Shown: piece after piece, positions 36,365 to 44,629 of the stretch | Layout: each line of letters begins with the position of its first letter | Numbering within the stretch: the stretch's first letter is position 1 | NCBI RefSeq assembly: GCF_010667645.1 | Contig: NZ_WHZV01000006.1 | Coordinates: 1-64,000 of the forward strand | From: Bifidobacterium platyrrhinorum | GTDB taxonomy: Bacteria; Actinomycetota; Actinomycetes; Actinomycetales; Bifidobacteriaceae | Direction: 5' to 3' | DNA: 64,000 bases | The notes under the pieces: model-generated | Told to the model about the DNA's origin: nothing | What the model saw: only the letters and a program-made list of their open reading frames with translations | Database searches by the model: none | Position numbers and translations under genes: made by a program

Positions 36365-37501
36365 TCAGCGCGAGGCGAGATATTCGCCGAGATGCGGCAC
36401 GGCGAATTCGACCGTCCCATGCCCTGCCGGGCGAATGAGCCGGTCCTTGATGAGGATCGCACGGTACTTACCCACCCAACTCCGGCTGCGGCGCGCCCGC
36501 TGCGCAATGTCGGCGACCCGCGTGGGACCGGGGGAATCCTGGGCCATGGCGGTCAGGAACAGTCGTTCCGCGCCGGTGGCGCCGTCCAACGCGGGAGCGC
36601 ATACGGCATCATCGAAGGCAAGCAGCGCATCCCGCAAGCCCGTCTCCACATCCTGCGAAGTGATGGAGTCGGAGCCACGACGCTCCGCGGATTGCCACAT
36701 GTAGTAGCCGATCAGCTGCACCATGTATGGGTAGCCGTCGGACTGGCGCGCGGCTTGAAGGGCCTCTTCCTCGCCGATGGTTTTGCCGGAATCGGCGATC
36801 GTCTCCAAAAACGCGTTCTTCACGTCCACGATGGGGACGTTGTCCAACTCACGCCGTAGCGCACGCCGAAGGAATGTGGTCACTTCGTTGTCCAGCAGTT
36901 CATTGACCATGTACGGCAATCCGGCGAAGACTATCGCCACGCCCTTTTTGTCGATGTCGGCGACATCGCTTTCGTCGGCGTCGGCGATGACATGCTGCAC
37001 CGCCGTCGCAATGGCGACCACATCCTCATGCGAGGCCGCCTGGGTTTCATCGATGGTGATGAGGATGCCCTTCCCCTTGCCGATCTTCCTGCTGCCAAGC
37101 CGGGCGTTGATGGCGTTGCGCAGCGTCAGCGGATTGACCGCGGCCGAAAGATGCGCCTGCCCCAGGCTCGCGGTGGCAACCCCCGGTATGCCGATGGACG
37201 GGCTGATGGTCGCCTGGTCGATACGCATGCCGGACGGGGAAAGGGCCTGCACCAACCGTGACACCAACCCCTCGGACGCGGTCTCGCCTATGGTTTCCCA
37301 ATGTTGCGACTTGGCGATGCGACGAAATTCGGTGAGCATCACGGTCTTGCCGAAACCACGCTGACCGGTGATCAACATGATGCGGCCCGGCGCGCCCACG
37401 CCATTCGTCAACGCTTCCGAGAAATCATCGATGACGGACTGCCGTCCGATAAGAATCGGCGGCATCTTCCCGGCTGTGGGTTTGAACGGATTGACCGACA
37501 T
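36365..37501 (-). CDS. AAA-type ATPase with C-terminal winged-helix region
   Basis: A 378-residue P-loop ATPase of the archaeal-ATPase/Orc1-like style. Walker A is GQRGFGKTV (about residues 46-54) and Walker B is GILITIDETQ, near residue 150. The sensor region FAGLPYMVNEL follows. The last ~75 residues (ERLFLTAMAQDSPGPTRVADIAQRARRSRSWVGKYRAILI) look like a winged helix-turn-helix. It may act on DNA or as part of a defence or regulatory system; there is no partner gene beside it. The start has a very strong AAGGAGGGG. Composition is slightly lower in GC than its neighbours. It is next to the parS palindrome. Confidence 0.75.
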   Translation of the reverse strand: MSVNPFKPTAGKMPPILIGRQSVIDDFSEALTNGVGAPGRIMLITGQRGFGKTVMLTEFRRIAKSQHWETIGETASEGLVSRLVQALSPSGMRIDQATISPSIGIPGVATASLGQAHLSAAVNPLTLRNAINARLGSRKIGKGKGILITIDETQAASHEDVVAIATAVQHVIADADESDVADIDKKGVAIVFAGLPYMVNELLDNEVTTFLRRALRRELDNVPIVDVKNAFLETIADSGKTIGEEEALQAARQSDGYPYMVQLIGYYMWQSAERRGSDSITSQDVETGLRDALLAFDDAVCAPALDGATGAERLFLTAMAQDSPGPTRVADIAQRARRSRSWVGKYRAILIKDRLIRPAGHGTVEFAVPHLGEYLASR

Positions 37502-37569
37502 GACCCCTCCTTCATCAATGACATGACGTCGGCATGCCGCCGATCAACAGTACGGGTGCATCGTCGACA

Positions 37570-37655
37570 GTTGCGCTACCGCATACCGATGTACACGAAT
37601 ATATACCAATGTACACGAATGTATACCAATGTGCACCATTGCGCACTGTTGCGCA
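37570..37655. repeat. Short tandem repeats (TGTACACGAATRTATACCAA type)
   Basis: Two full copies and partial derivatives (TGTGCACCATTGCGCACTG) of a 20-base unit lie in the gap before parS. No gene is visible in 37502-37829. Confidence 0.6.
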
Positions 37656-37745
37656 CTGTCAAGCCCCCGAACAACCAAATGTTCGATTATCCGCAATCGC
37701 GGAGGCGCATGCCGGCGCCCCGGATCCCGGCACATCCAAACAAAA

Positions 37746-37805
37746 CATTGCGGCCCGTGCGCCGTCATGTTTCACGTGAAACGCGACGGCACACGGGCCG
37801 CAATG
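37746..37805. terminator. 60-bp palindrome centred on parS, likely also terminator of the GH172 gene
   Basis: Arms CATTGCGGCCCGTG (37746-37759) and CACGGGCCGCAATG (37792-37805), then GCCGTC (37761-37766) and GACGGC (37785-37790), surround GTTTCACGTGAAAC (37769-37782). All share one centre, and 27 of 30 pairs match. Read on the minus strand after the GH172 stop at 37830, the hairpin is followed by TTTTG, as in a terminator. Confidence 0.8.
37768..37783. promoter_or_regulatory. parS: parS site (ParB-binding centromere)
   Basis: TGTTTCACGTGAAACG matches the widely conserved parS consensus TGTTTCACGTGAAACA at 15 of 16 positions. It is the only full match I found in the window. ParB loads here to organise the origin region, so its distance of 37 kb from the DnaA-box cluster fits the expected origin-proximal placement. 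Confidence 0.88.
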
Positions 37806-37829
37806 GAGGAGGAAAGGAAGGGAAAGACG

Positions 37830-38957
37830 TCACCGCGGGCGGCGGAACTTGCGGTCGCCGACGGACGGGAACGGCTGGTGCGGCTCGGACTGGTACCAGT
37901 AGGCGACGGTCGCCACGTCGTCCTGACGCTCGAAGTTGCCGCCTTCCTCGGTGCCGATCTGCTGCCAGGTGACGCGCAGGTTCTTCTCGAAGTACATCGG
38001 ATCGGGCAGGTGCCAGCGGTACAGGCCGCGCGTCACCGGCGTGGCGGTGTCCCAGTAGCGGCTCTCGCGCCCGGCGAGGTTCTGCGAGTAGAACGGGAAC
38101 CCGAGGTACGGGCCGGTGAACGTCTTCTCGTACATGCGGCCGTTCTCGTCGAAGTCGGCGAAGCTCCATGCGCCGCCGAAGTAGTCCTCGGCGCCGGTGC
38201 TGCACCACGTGGGGTATTCGCCGTCGTCGTCGATGTAGAACTTGAACTCGCCCTCGCCCCACCAGCGGCTTTCCAGCGCGGTGAGCGCCAGGTACGTGCC
38301 GATGTAGGTGCCGTGGCCCTCGACGCCGTCGAGCACGACGTAGTCGCGGCCGAGCTCGGTGACGCGTTCGCGGCGCCACTGCGCGTGGAAGCGCATCGCG
38401 TCGGCGGGCAGCTCGTCGTATTCGGTGTAGTCGATCTGGTAGAAGAACGCGGGCACGTCCTCGTTGTGGTCGCTGCGCAGCACGATGCGCGCGTGTTCGA
38501 ACGGCATCGCGAAGTAGCAGTTGAAGCCGCGGTTCGGGTTCACCATGATCGGGATCGAGTTGATGTCGCACGACTGCGCGTGGCCGCAGCAGAAGAAGTC
38601 GCCGATCGGGCACTGCACGGAAGGCGTCTCCTCGCCGTCCCAGTAGAACTCGAGGATGAGGTTGCGCAGCACGTCCGGCCCGGTGGGGGAGGTCTTGTCG
38701 GTCACGGTCATCCAGATGTGGCGGATGACGCCCGGGCCGTCGACGTCCATCAGCGTGACGGATTCGCCGGCCCTGACCGTGCGGATGCACGGGCTGCCCT
38801 TGCGCGAGGGGCCAAGGGCGCTGGCGGCCATCGCGGCGCGCCCCTTGCCGCCGTTCGGGTTCTCGGCGTTGATGCAGCGGGTGCGGCCCTGGGACCGCAG
38901 GGTCACGGCGTCGAGGGCGCCCTGCCCGTATCCGAGATTCGCGTTTGCGTTGAACAT
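37830..38957 (-). CDS. GH172 (DUF2961) glycoside hydrolase
   Basis: A 375-residue enzyme of the former DUF2961 family. From memory, GH172 was founded on a Bifidobacterium dentium difructose dianhydride I synthase/hydrolase and includes furanosidases acting on alpha-fructofuranoside or arabinofuranoside links. Two conserved acidic residues, Glu236 (WGEGEF) and Glu257 (STGAEDYF), are 21 apart, the spacing I recall for the founding enzyme's catalytic pair. There is no signal peptide, so it acts in the cytoplasm on an imported oligosaccharide. It is last in the operon binding protein-permease-permease-hydrolase and controlled by the LacI gene at 42672. Fructo- or arabino-oligosaccharide use is the best guess. 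Confidence 0.87.
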   Translation of the reverse strand: MFNANANLGYGQGALDAVTLRSQGRTRCINAENPNGGKGRAAMAASALGPSRKGSPCIRTVRAGESVTLMDVDGPGVIRHIWMTVTDKTSPTGPDVLRNLILEFYWDGEETPSVQCPIGDFFCCGHAQSCDINSIPIMVNPNRGFNCYFAMPFEHARIVLRSDHNEDVPAFFYQIDYTEYDELPADAMRFHAQWRRERVTELGRDYVVLDGVEGHGTYIGTYLALTALESRWWGEGEFKFYIDDDGEYPTWCSTGAEDYFGGAWSFADFDENGRMYEKTFTGPYLGFPFYSQNLAGRESRYWDTATPVTRGLYRWHLPDPMYFEKNLRVTWQQIGTEEGGNFERQDDVATVAYWYQSEPHQPFPSVGDRKFRRPR

Positions 38958-39077
38958 GGTGGTTCACTTCCTTCCGTGGGATGCCATGGCCCGTTCCGTG
39001 CGCCGCGTCGCGCGTATTCCCAGGCAGATCGCGGAACGGGCCGTGGCGTGTGTGTTGGATTGTGTGCGGATGATGCC

Positions 39078-39956
39078 TTACTTCACGGCGCCGGCGGTGA
39101 TGCCCTGGGAGAGCTTGCGCTGGAAGATGATGAAGAAGATGATGGTCGGCACGATGCTGAGCAGCGAGGCGGACGCCAGGGTGGTGGCCTCCATCGTGTG
39201 CTGGCCCTGCAGGGTGGCGAGCGCCAGCGGGATGGTCTGCACGTCGTCGCCCATGAGGAACGCCATCGGGATCATGTACTCGTTCCAGGTCCACACGAAG
39301 AAGAACACGAACAGCACGCTGATGGTCGGCCAGGAGATCGGCAGCACGACCTTGCGCAGCACCTGCCAGCGGGAGGCGCCGTCGATGGCGGCGGCCTCGA
39401 GGATGGCCTGCGGGAACGTGCCGTACACGCTGGAGAGCAGGTAGGTGCCGTACGCGCTCTGGATGATCGTGAAGATGATGATGATCGCGAGCTTGGTGTT
39501 GTACAGTCCGGCGGCCTTGAACATCGTGTACAGCGGGTAGAGGAGCGCCTCCTGCGGCATCATGTTGGCAAGCATGATGGCGAGCACGATCCACGTGTTG
39601 CCCTTGACCTTGCCGATGCCCAGCGCGAAGGAGTTGAGCACGGAGAGCACGACGGCGGCGACGGCCACCACGAGCGAGATGATCAGGGAGTTCATGAACT
39701 TCAGCGGGAACTTGGTCGTGGTCCAGAAGGAGACGATGCCTTCCATCGTGAAGCTCTTCGGCAGGCTCAGCGGGCCGGTGGCGTTGTAGTCGGCCTGCGT
39801 CTTGAATGCGTTGACGGTGAGCACCAGCAGCGGGAACAGCACGACCAGTGCGGCGACGACGAGCAGGACGAGTGTCACCCAGTCCCCTGCGGAGCGTACG
39901 TGCTGCGTTTTGTGCGATGCCCTCTTCGCCGCGGCGGCGGTCATTGATTGCGTCAT
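39078..39956 (-). CDS. CUT1 sugar ABC transporter permease (MalG type)
   Basis: A 292-residue permease with six helices and the ATPase-contact EAA motif (EAAAIDGASRWQVLRKVVLP). The C terminus ITAGAVK is typical of the MalG group. The start has GAGGG eight bases upstream. It is encoded between its partner permease and the GH172 gene. The operon has no ATPase gene, so a shared MsiK-like ATPase elsewhere must energise it. Confidence 0.94.
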   Translation of the reverse strand: MTQSMTAAAAKRASHKTQHVRSAGDWVTLVLLVVAALVVLFPLLVLTVNAFKTQADYNATGPLSLPKSFTMEGIVSFWTTTKFPLKFMNSLIISLVVAVAAVVLSVLNSFALGIGKVKGNTWIVLAIMLANMMPQEALLYPLYTMFKAAGLYNTKLAIIIIFTIIQSAYGTYLLSSVYGTFPQAILEAAAIDGASRWQVLRKVVLPISWPTISVLFVFFFVWTWNEYMIPMAFLMGDDVQTIPLALATLQGQHTMEATTLASASLLSIVPTIIFFIIFQRKLSQGITAGAVK

Positions 39957-40028
39957 GGTTCAGCCCTCGGTTTCAGTCGTTTCGATGATTGCGATGCGAT
40001 GGTTTCGGTCGATGCGCGGGTGCGGCGG

Positions 40029-40970
40029 TCAGACCAGGTTCTTCTCGACGCGCTTCTGGATGATGGTGAACACCACGGAGAAGACGATGATCACGGCGGT
40101 CAGCGCGGTGGAGATGGCGGCGCCGTAGCCGACCTGCTGCACCTGGAAGAACTGGTTGTACGAGTAGTAGGACGGCACGGTGGTCGCGGTGCCGGGTCCG
40201 CCCTTGGTGAGCAGGTAGACCGGGGCGAAGGTCTTCAGCGCGCCGATGGTGGCGGTGAGGATGACCACGAGCAGTTCGGGGATGATGGACGGCAGGGTGA
40301 CGACGCGGAACTTCTGCCACCAGTTGGCGCCGTCGAGGCTGGCGGCCTCGTACAGCTCCGGGTCGACGCGCTGCAGGCCGGACATGAAGATGACGATCGG
40401 GTAGCCGAGCTGGATCCACACGAGGATGAACATGAGCACGGGCAGGGCGCTGTCGGGGCTGCCGAGCCAGTTGTGGGTCAGCGAGCCGAGGCCGATCTGT
40501 TCGAGGAGCGCGTTGACGGCGCCGTCCTCGGGGCGGAAGATCCAGCCCATGATGATCGCGGCGACGGCGACCGGCAGCAGCTGCGGCAGGTAGAACAGGG
40601 CGCGCAGGAAGGATGCGGTCTTGCCGCCGAACTTCTTCTGGATGACGTCGGTGAGCAGGGAGGAGATGAACAGGCCGAGGATGGTCGGGATGACCACGAT
40701 GGCCACGATGATCCAGAACGAGTTGAGGAAGGAGATCCAGAACGTGGAGTCCTTGAAGAGGCGCTGCCAGTTCTGCAGTCCGATGAAGCGGACCGGGCCA
40801 ACGCCGCGCCAGCGGGTGAAGCTCAGGTAGATGTTCCAGACGAACGGGACGATGACGATGATGGTCAGGCCCAGGATGCCCGGGATGAGGTAGGGCACGA
40901 ATCGCGAGGATTTGTTGCCGGGAAGTCGCGACAGCGATTCGTGATGAGCATGCTTGCGGTTGCCTGCCAT
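40029..40970 (-). CDS. CUT1 sugar ABC transporter permease (MalF/UgpA type)
   Basis: A 313-residue permease with six helices after a 22-residue cytoplasmic tail, with EAA motif YEAASLDGANWWQKFRVVTLP. The block VYLLTKGGPGTATTVPSYY is typical of this subfamily. The start is supported by GGAG upstream. It forms the membrane channel with the MalG-type permease at 39078-39956. Confidence 0.94.
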   Translation of the reverse strand: MAGNRKHAHHESLSRLPGNKSSRFVPYLIPGILGLTIIVIVPFVWNIYLSFTRWRGVGPVRFIGLQNWQRLFKDSTFWISFLNSFWIIVAIVVIPTILGLFISSLLTDVIQKKFGGKTASFLRALFYLPQLLPVAVAAIIMGWIFRPEDGAVNALLEQIGLGSLTHNWLGSPDSALPVLMFILVWIQLGYPIVIFMSGLQRVDPELYEAASLDGANWWQKFRVVTLPSIIPELLVVILTATIGALKTFAPVYLLTKGGPGTATTVPSYYSYNQFFQVQQVGYGAAISTALTAVIIVFSVVFTIIQKRVEKNLV

Positions 40971-41123
40971 TGCTCTCTACTCCTTATGTGCGATGACGAT
41001 GTGCGGTCGATGCGATGCGCGATGTCTTACGGATGCGATGGATGAATGGTGACGGATGAAGTGTGGAGGGCGGGATGCGGGAAGGGGCGCACGCACCCCG
41101 CCACGGATGGTTTCGGTGGGGAG

Positions 41124-41154
41124 GGCGGGCCGATCGCGTTGGGGTCGGCCCGCC
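41124..41154 (-). other. Intercistronic hairpin after the binding-protein gene
   Basis: GGCGGGCCGA (41124-41133) pairs perfectly with TCGGCCCGCC (41145-41154). It lies ten bases beyond the stop of the binding-protein gene and before the permease genes. Such hairpins often protect the upstream mRNA and let the binding protein be made in excess. A similar one follows the other CUT1 binding-protein gene. Confidence 0.65.
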
Positions 41155-41163
41155 CGGCCGGGA

Positions 41164-42468
41164 TCAGTTGGCGAAGCCCATCTCCTCGACGCCGGAGTCG
41201 TACTTGGAGTGGATGTCCTTGAGCACGGCGGAGGAGTCCTTGGTGCCGTTCACGAGCTCCTGGAAGGAGGCCGGGATGGCGTCGGTGAGGCTGGAGGCGG
41301 CGTAGTCGGGGTAGTAGCTGAGCTTGCTCTTGCTCGCGTAGGAGTCGTACTCCTCGATCATGGCCTTGCTCTTCTCGTCGGTGATCTTGTCGGGGTCGGC
41401 GGCGACGGGGATGCCGCCGGCGTTGCCGAGGAAGTTCTGGACGTCATCGGAGAGCACGTAGTTGATGAACTTGGCGGCGAGGTCCTTGTGCTTGGAACGC
41501 TCGGGGATGACCAGCAGGTTGCCGGCGCAGCCGACGGCGTACTCGGAGTCGGGCATGACGGCGGCGGTCCAGTCGAAGTTCTTGATCTGCTTGGCGAAGC
41601 GGCCCTGGTTCCAGGTGCCGGTCTGGTAGATCGGGTACTCGCCCTTGATGAACGCCTGGGTGGTGTCCTCGGCCTTCATGCCGGTCGCGTTCTTGGAGAT
41701 GAAGCCCTTGTCGAGCCAGTCGCTGATGGTGTTGGTGGCGCCGGTGAGGGTCTTGGAGTTCCAGTTCACGTCGCCCTTGTACAGGTGCCAGGCGTCCATG
41801 AACTTGGCGTCGGCGTTCTTGGAGACCAGCTGCCACCACAGCCACATCACGCCGTACTCCTGGGCGTCGGCGGCGATCGGGGTCACGCCGGCGTCGACGA
41901 ACTTCTGGCAGGCGTCGACGAACTCGTCGTAGGTGGTCGGGATCTCGATGCCGTACTTGGCGAACAGGTCCTTGTTGTAGTAGACGCGCTGGAACTCGGC
42001 GTAGCTGGACATGCCGTACCAGGTGTCGCCGCCCATGATACCGTTCTCGTCGTACTTGGCGGTTTCGGCGTTGGAGCCGGTGACCTTCTTGTCCCAGCCG
42101 TACTGGTCGACGTAGTCGCCGAGGTCGGTGAGCAGGCCCATGGTGGACAGCACGCCGGCGGAACCGTTGCCGCGGTTGGATTCCATGAGGTCCGGGGCTT
42201 CGTCGGAGTTGAGGAACTGGCTGCCGTTCTGCGCGATCTGGGTGAAGGACTTGCGCTCGAACTTGATGGTGACGCCGGTCTCCTTCTTGAACATTTCGGC
42301 GGCCTTCTTCCACGCCTGGGTCTGGCCGGCGCCCTCCTCCTCGTAGTACCAGAAGGACAGGCTGTCCGGGGTGCCCTCGTCCTGCGCGGTGTCGCTGCCG
42401 CACGCCGCCAGCGCGGTCACGGACATGGCCGCCACGGCCAGTGCTGCGAGGCCTCGTTTGATGTTCAT
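41164..42468 (-). CDS. Oligosaccharide-binding lipoprotein (CUT1) of the GH172 locus
   Basis: A 434-residue binding protein: signal peptide with lipobox ALAAC (lipid cysteine at residue 23), then an extracellular-solute-binding family 1 fold (SLSFWYYEEEGAGQTQAWKKAAEMF, YYNKDLFAKYGIE, VIPERSKHKDLAAKFINYVLS). It captures an oligosaccharide for the two permeases downstream. Its ligand should match the GH172 enzyme in the same operon. Two LacI-type operators (42525-42539 and 42619-42633) lie in its upstream region, so sugar induction is likely. A hairpin at 41124-41154 follows it. Confidence 0.93.
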   Translation of the reverse strand: MNIKRGLAALAVAAMSVTALAACGSDTAQDEGTPDSLSFWYYEEEGAGQTQAWKKAAEMFKKETGVTIKFERKSFTQIAQNGSQFLNSDEAPDLMESNRGNGSAGVLSTMGLLTDLGDYVDQYGWDKKVTGSNAETAKYDENGIMGGDTWYGMSSYAEFQRVYYNKDLFAKYGIEIPTTYDEFVDACQKFVDAGVTPIAADAQEYGVMWLWWQLVSKNADAKFMDAWHLYKGDVNWNSKTLTGATNTISDWLDKGFISKNATGMKAEDTTQAFIKGEYPIYQTGTWNQGRFAKQIKNFDWTAAVMPDSEYAVGCAGNLLVIPERSKHKDLAAKFINYVLSDDVQNFLGNAGGIPVAADPDKITDEKSKAMIEEYDSYASKSKLSYYPDYAASSLTDAIPASFQELVNGTKDSSAVLKDIHSKYDSGVEEMGFAN

Positions 42469-42524
42469 GGGATTCTCCTTTTCCTTTGGTTATTGCTTGC
42501 GCAACAGCTGCTTCATCTCTTGTC

Positions 42525-42539
42525 GAATCGTTTCGATTA
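42525..42539 (-). promoter_or_regulatory. LacI-type operator 1 of the GH172 operon
   Basis: GAATCGTTTCGATTA has the dyad core AATCG-TTT-CGATT (42526-42538), 57 bases upstream of the binding-protein start. It is identical in core to the operator in front of the CUT2 operon. Confidence 0.75.
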
Positions 42540-42618
42540 GAGGGACGGACACCGGGTTCCTTTCATGCCCGGCATCGTGGTGGCCGGCCTTGCGGCCGGG
42601 GCGGCCATCGCTGGAATC

Positions 42619-42633
42619 GAATCGTTTCGATTA
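42619..42633 (-). promoter_or_regulatory. LacI-type operator 2 of the GH172 operon
   Basis: GAATCGTTTCGATTA, the same 15 bases as operator 1, lies 94 bp (about nine helical turns) further upstream, at the 3' edge of the LacI gene. Two sites at near-integral turn spacing permit DNA looping. Confidence 0.75.
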
Positions 42634-42671
42634 CCGTGATGGGGAAAGTGCGGTATGTTCCTTCATCGGCG

Positions 42672-43757
42672 TCACGCCACGCTTTCCGTCAGGGAAGTCT
42701 TTGAATAGGGGGGGGGGACGTCAAGTCCCGCCTCGTCGTCCGGGTCCACCGCATGGACCGAGCCATGCTCCTGGACCTGCGGGAGCACGAACTCGCCGGC
42801 GTCGGCGATGTCGGCGCCGCCCTCCACGGCGGACACCAGCAGTCCGACGGCCTTGGAGCACAGCAGCCTCGGCATCAGGGGGATCTCGGTGACCGGACGG
42901 ACCACCAGGTCGTTCTCGAAGAACGTGCCCACCGACAGCACGGAGATGTCGGAGGGGATGTCCAGCCCACGCTCGACCAGCTCCTGCATCACCATGTTGA
43001 GCACGGTGGCGCCGGCCTGGTTGACGATCGCGGTGGGACGGGGGTCTATGGCCATGAGCTCGCGGACGAACGCGGCGGCGTCGAAGCTGCCGGCCTCGTT
43101 CTTCCCGGACTCGACGACCCGCATGCCAAGCCCGGCGGCGCGGTCCAGCATGCGCTGACGCAGCGTCACCACATAACCGGAGCCTCGCGCGTAGTCGCGC
43201 TCGTTGTCGCGCAGCAGCGCCATGGTGCGGTGGCCGCGCTCATGGAGGTAGTCCATCGCCATCGTGGCGGCGGCGTCGAAATCGACGTCCACGCACGCGC
43301 AGTCGCCGCGGTTCGCGGGGTAGCCGATGGCGACGCACGGCTTGCCGTACGAATCGGCCTGCATGACGCGGTCGTCGTCCTCGACGATGTCGAGCAGGAC
43401 CACGCCGTCGACCATGTTGCTGCGGGTCACGCGCTGGATGTCGTCCACCGCGTCCTCGCCGGTCAGCAACAGCACGTCGTAGCCGGCGTTCTTCGCCTGC
43501 CACGCGGTGTGGAGGAAGTACGCGTTGTACTTTGCCTCGTTGATGTCGCCACGGATCGGCTCGCTCACCGCCAGGATCTGGTTGCGGCGGCCGCGCATCT
43601 TCTGCGCCGACGCGTCCGGGGTGTACCGAAGCTCCCGGACCGCTTCCATCACCTTGCTGGAGGTCTTCTCCGAAATCGCGCGCTTGCCCGACAGCACATA
43701 GGACACGGTGCTGACCGAGACCCCGGCGGCACGAGCCACATCCTTGATTCCAGCCAT
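42672..43757 (-). CDS. LacI-family regulator of the GH172 locus, with a C10 tract near its end
   Basis: A 361-residue repressor. The N terminus (IKDVARAAGVSVSTVSYVLSGKR) is the LacI helix-turn-helix and hinge; residues about 60-330 are the periplasmic-binding-protein-like effector domain. The start is the second of two ATGs (43757), five bases after AAGGAGG. The end is odd: codons for DVPPPYS contain ten C in a row (42718-42727 as G on the plus strand), so slippage would swap the last 13 residues for other tails. It probably represses the GH172 operon, itself (operators at 43917 and 43941) and perhaps the CUT2 operon. Confidence 0.9.
   Translation of the reverse strand: MAGIKDVARAAGVSVSTVSYVLSGKRAISEKTSSKVMEAVRELRYTPDASAQKMRGRRNQILAVSEPIRGDINEAKYNAYFLHTAWQAKNAGYDVLLLTGEDAVDDIQRVTRSNMVDGVVLLDIVEDDDRVMQADSYGKPCVAIGYPANRGDCACVDVDFDAAATMAMDYLHERGHRTMALLRDNERDYARGSGYVVTLRQRMLDRAAGLGMRVVESGKNEAGSFDAAAFVRELMAIDPRPTAIVNQAGATVLNMVMQELVERGLDIPSDISVLSVGTFFENDLVVRPVTEIPLMPRLLCSKAVGLLVSAVEGGADIADAGEFVLPQVQEHGSVHAVDPDDEAGLDVPPPYSKTSLTESVA
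42718..42727. repeat. Homopolymer G10 inside the 3' end of the LacI gene
   Basis: Ten consecutive G (plus strand). In the coding strand it spans the last base of a Val codon and three Pro codons. Loss of one base gives an early stop after a few residues; gain of one opens the frame past the present stop. Confidence 0.9.
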
Positions 43758-43916
43758 CATCGCCTCCTTTCCACGGTCGCGCTTGCGCGTCGACGGCACT
43801 GTCTTCGATGATATCCTCACCGAACCGTTCGCGGCCGGTCCCGCGTCGTCATGTCGACTGTCATCGCCACGCCATTGCGGTCTCGTCCACGTCGTCTCCG
43901 TTCCGACAGTCACTGT

Positions 43917-43956
43917 CGAAACGTTTCGCGAACATCATACGTCGAATCGTTTCGAC
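43917..43956 (-). promoter_or_regulatory. Two operator-like dyads upstream of the LacI gene
   Basis: CGAAACGTTTCG (43917-43928) is a perfect 12-bp palindrome. GTCGAA-TCGT-TTCGAC (43941-43956) is a second dyad sharing the AATCGTTTCGA core of the GH172 operators. They lie 160-200 bp before the start codon and suggest autoregulation. Confidence 0.6.
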
Positions 43957-44039
43957 TTGTCAACAACGCGACACGCCGCCGCTTCGATGCGACCGTTCCG
44001 ACGGAGACGGTCAGCGCATCCGGCCCCCGCATCCGGAAC

Positions 44040-44430
44040 GACCCTAACGAATCGGAGGGCACGACCCTCGCAAATCAGACGGCACGACCCGCCATGGTGT
44101 GCCCCTGTTCGCGATATTGACCTATTCCGAGTCTCCGGGGCACTCACCTTCCGGACCGGTTTTTGCATGCTTGCTACAGAATGGCGGAATTCCAACGATT
44201 TGCAGCTTCGATGCCGTGCCCCTGTTTCACCATGCATATCCAACGCCGTCACAGGGGCACACGGCTGCACCCCTGTTCTGTCATACACGCCCAATGCCGT
44301 TACCGGGGCGCAAAATCACGCCCCCGTTCCGCCATAAGTACCCGACACTGCCACTGGGGCACACGACCGTACCCCGCAATCGAAAACCATCCGCATGGGC
44401 GAACCGGGGGCACGCAGCTGCGCCCCCTGT
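44040..44430. repeat. Dispersed GGGGCAC / GTGCCCC repeats
   Basis: Words such as GTGCCCCTGTT, CAGGGGCACAC and CCGGGGCGC recur about every 50 bp in both orientations (about 44100, 44140, 44217, 44253, 44308, 44355, 44407). They fill most of the 870-bp gap between the LacI gene and the CNNM/CBS gene. No coding region is supported. Confidence 0.65.
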
Positions 44431-44629
44431 GCATGTGGACATGCTTCCCGACAAACCTGGGCACCATAAAGGTGCGCCTCCCGAACCGGGCGGTCCACCG
44501 CGCTCGGATCATTCGCCGCGCACTCTTCCCCGCTCCGCGCAGGCACCGCCACACCGCAGACAAAGCCACACCGCAGACAAAGCCGCCACAGGAAACGCTT
44601 TGACGCGCCTCCCCCTTAGAGTGGAGGGC

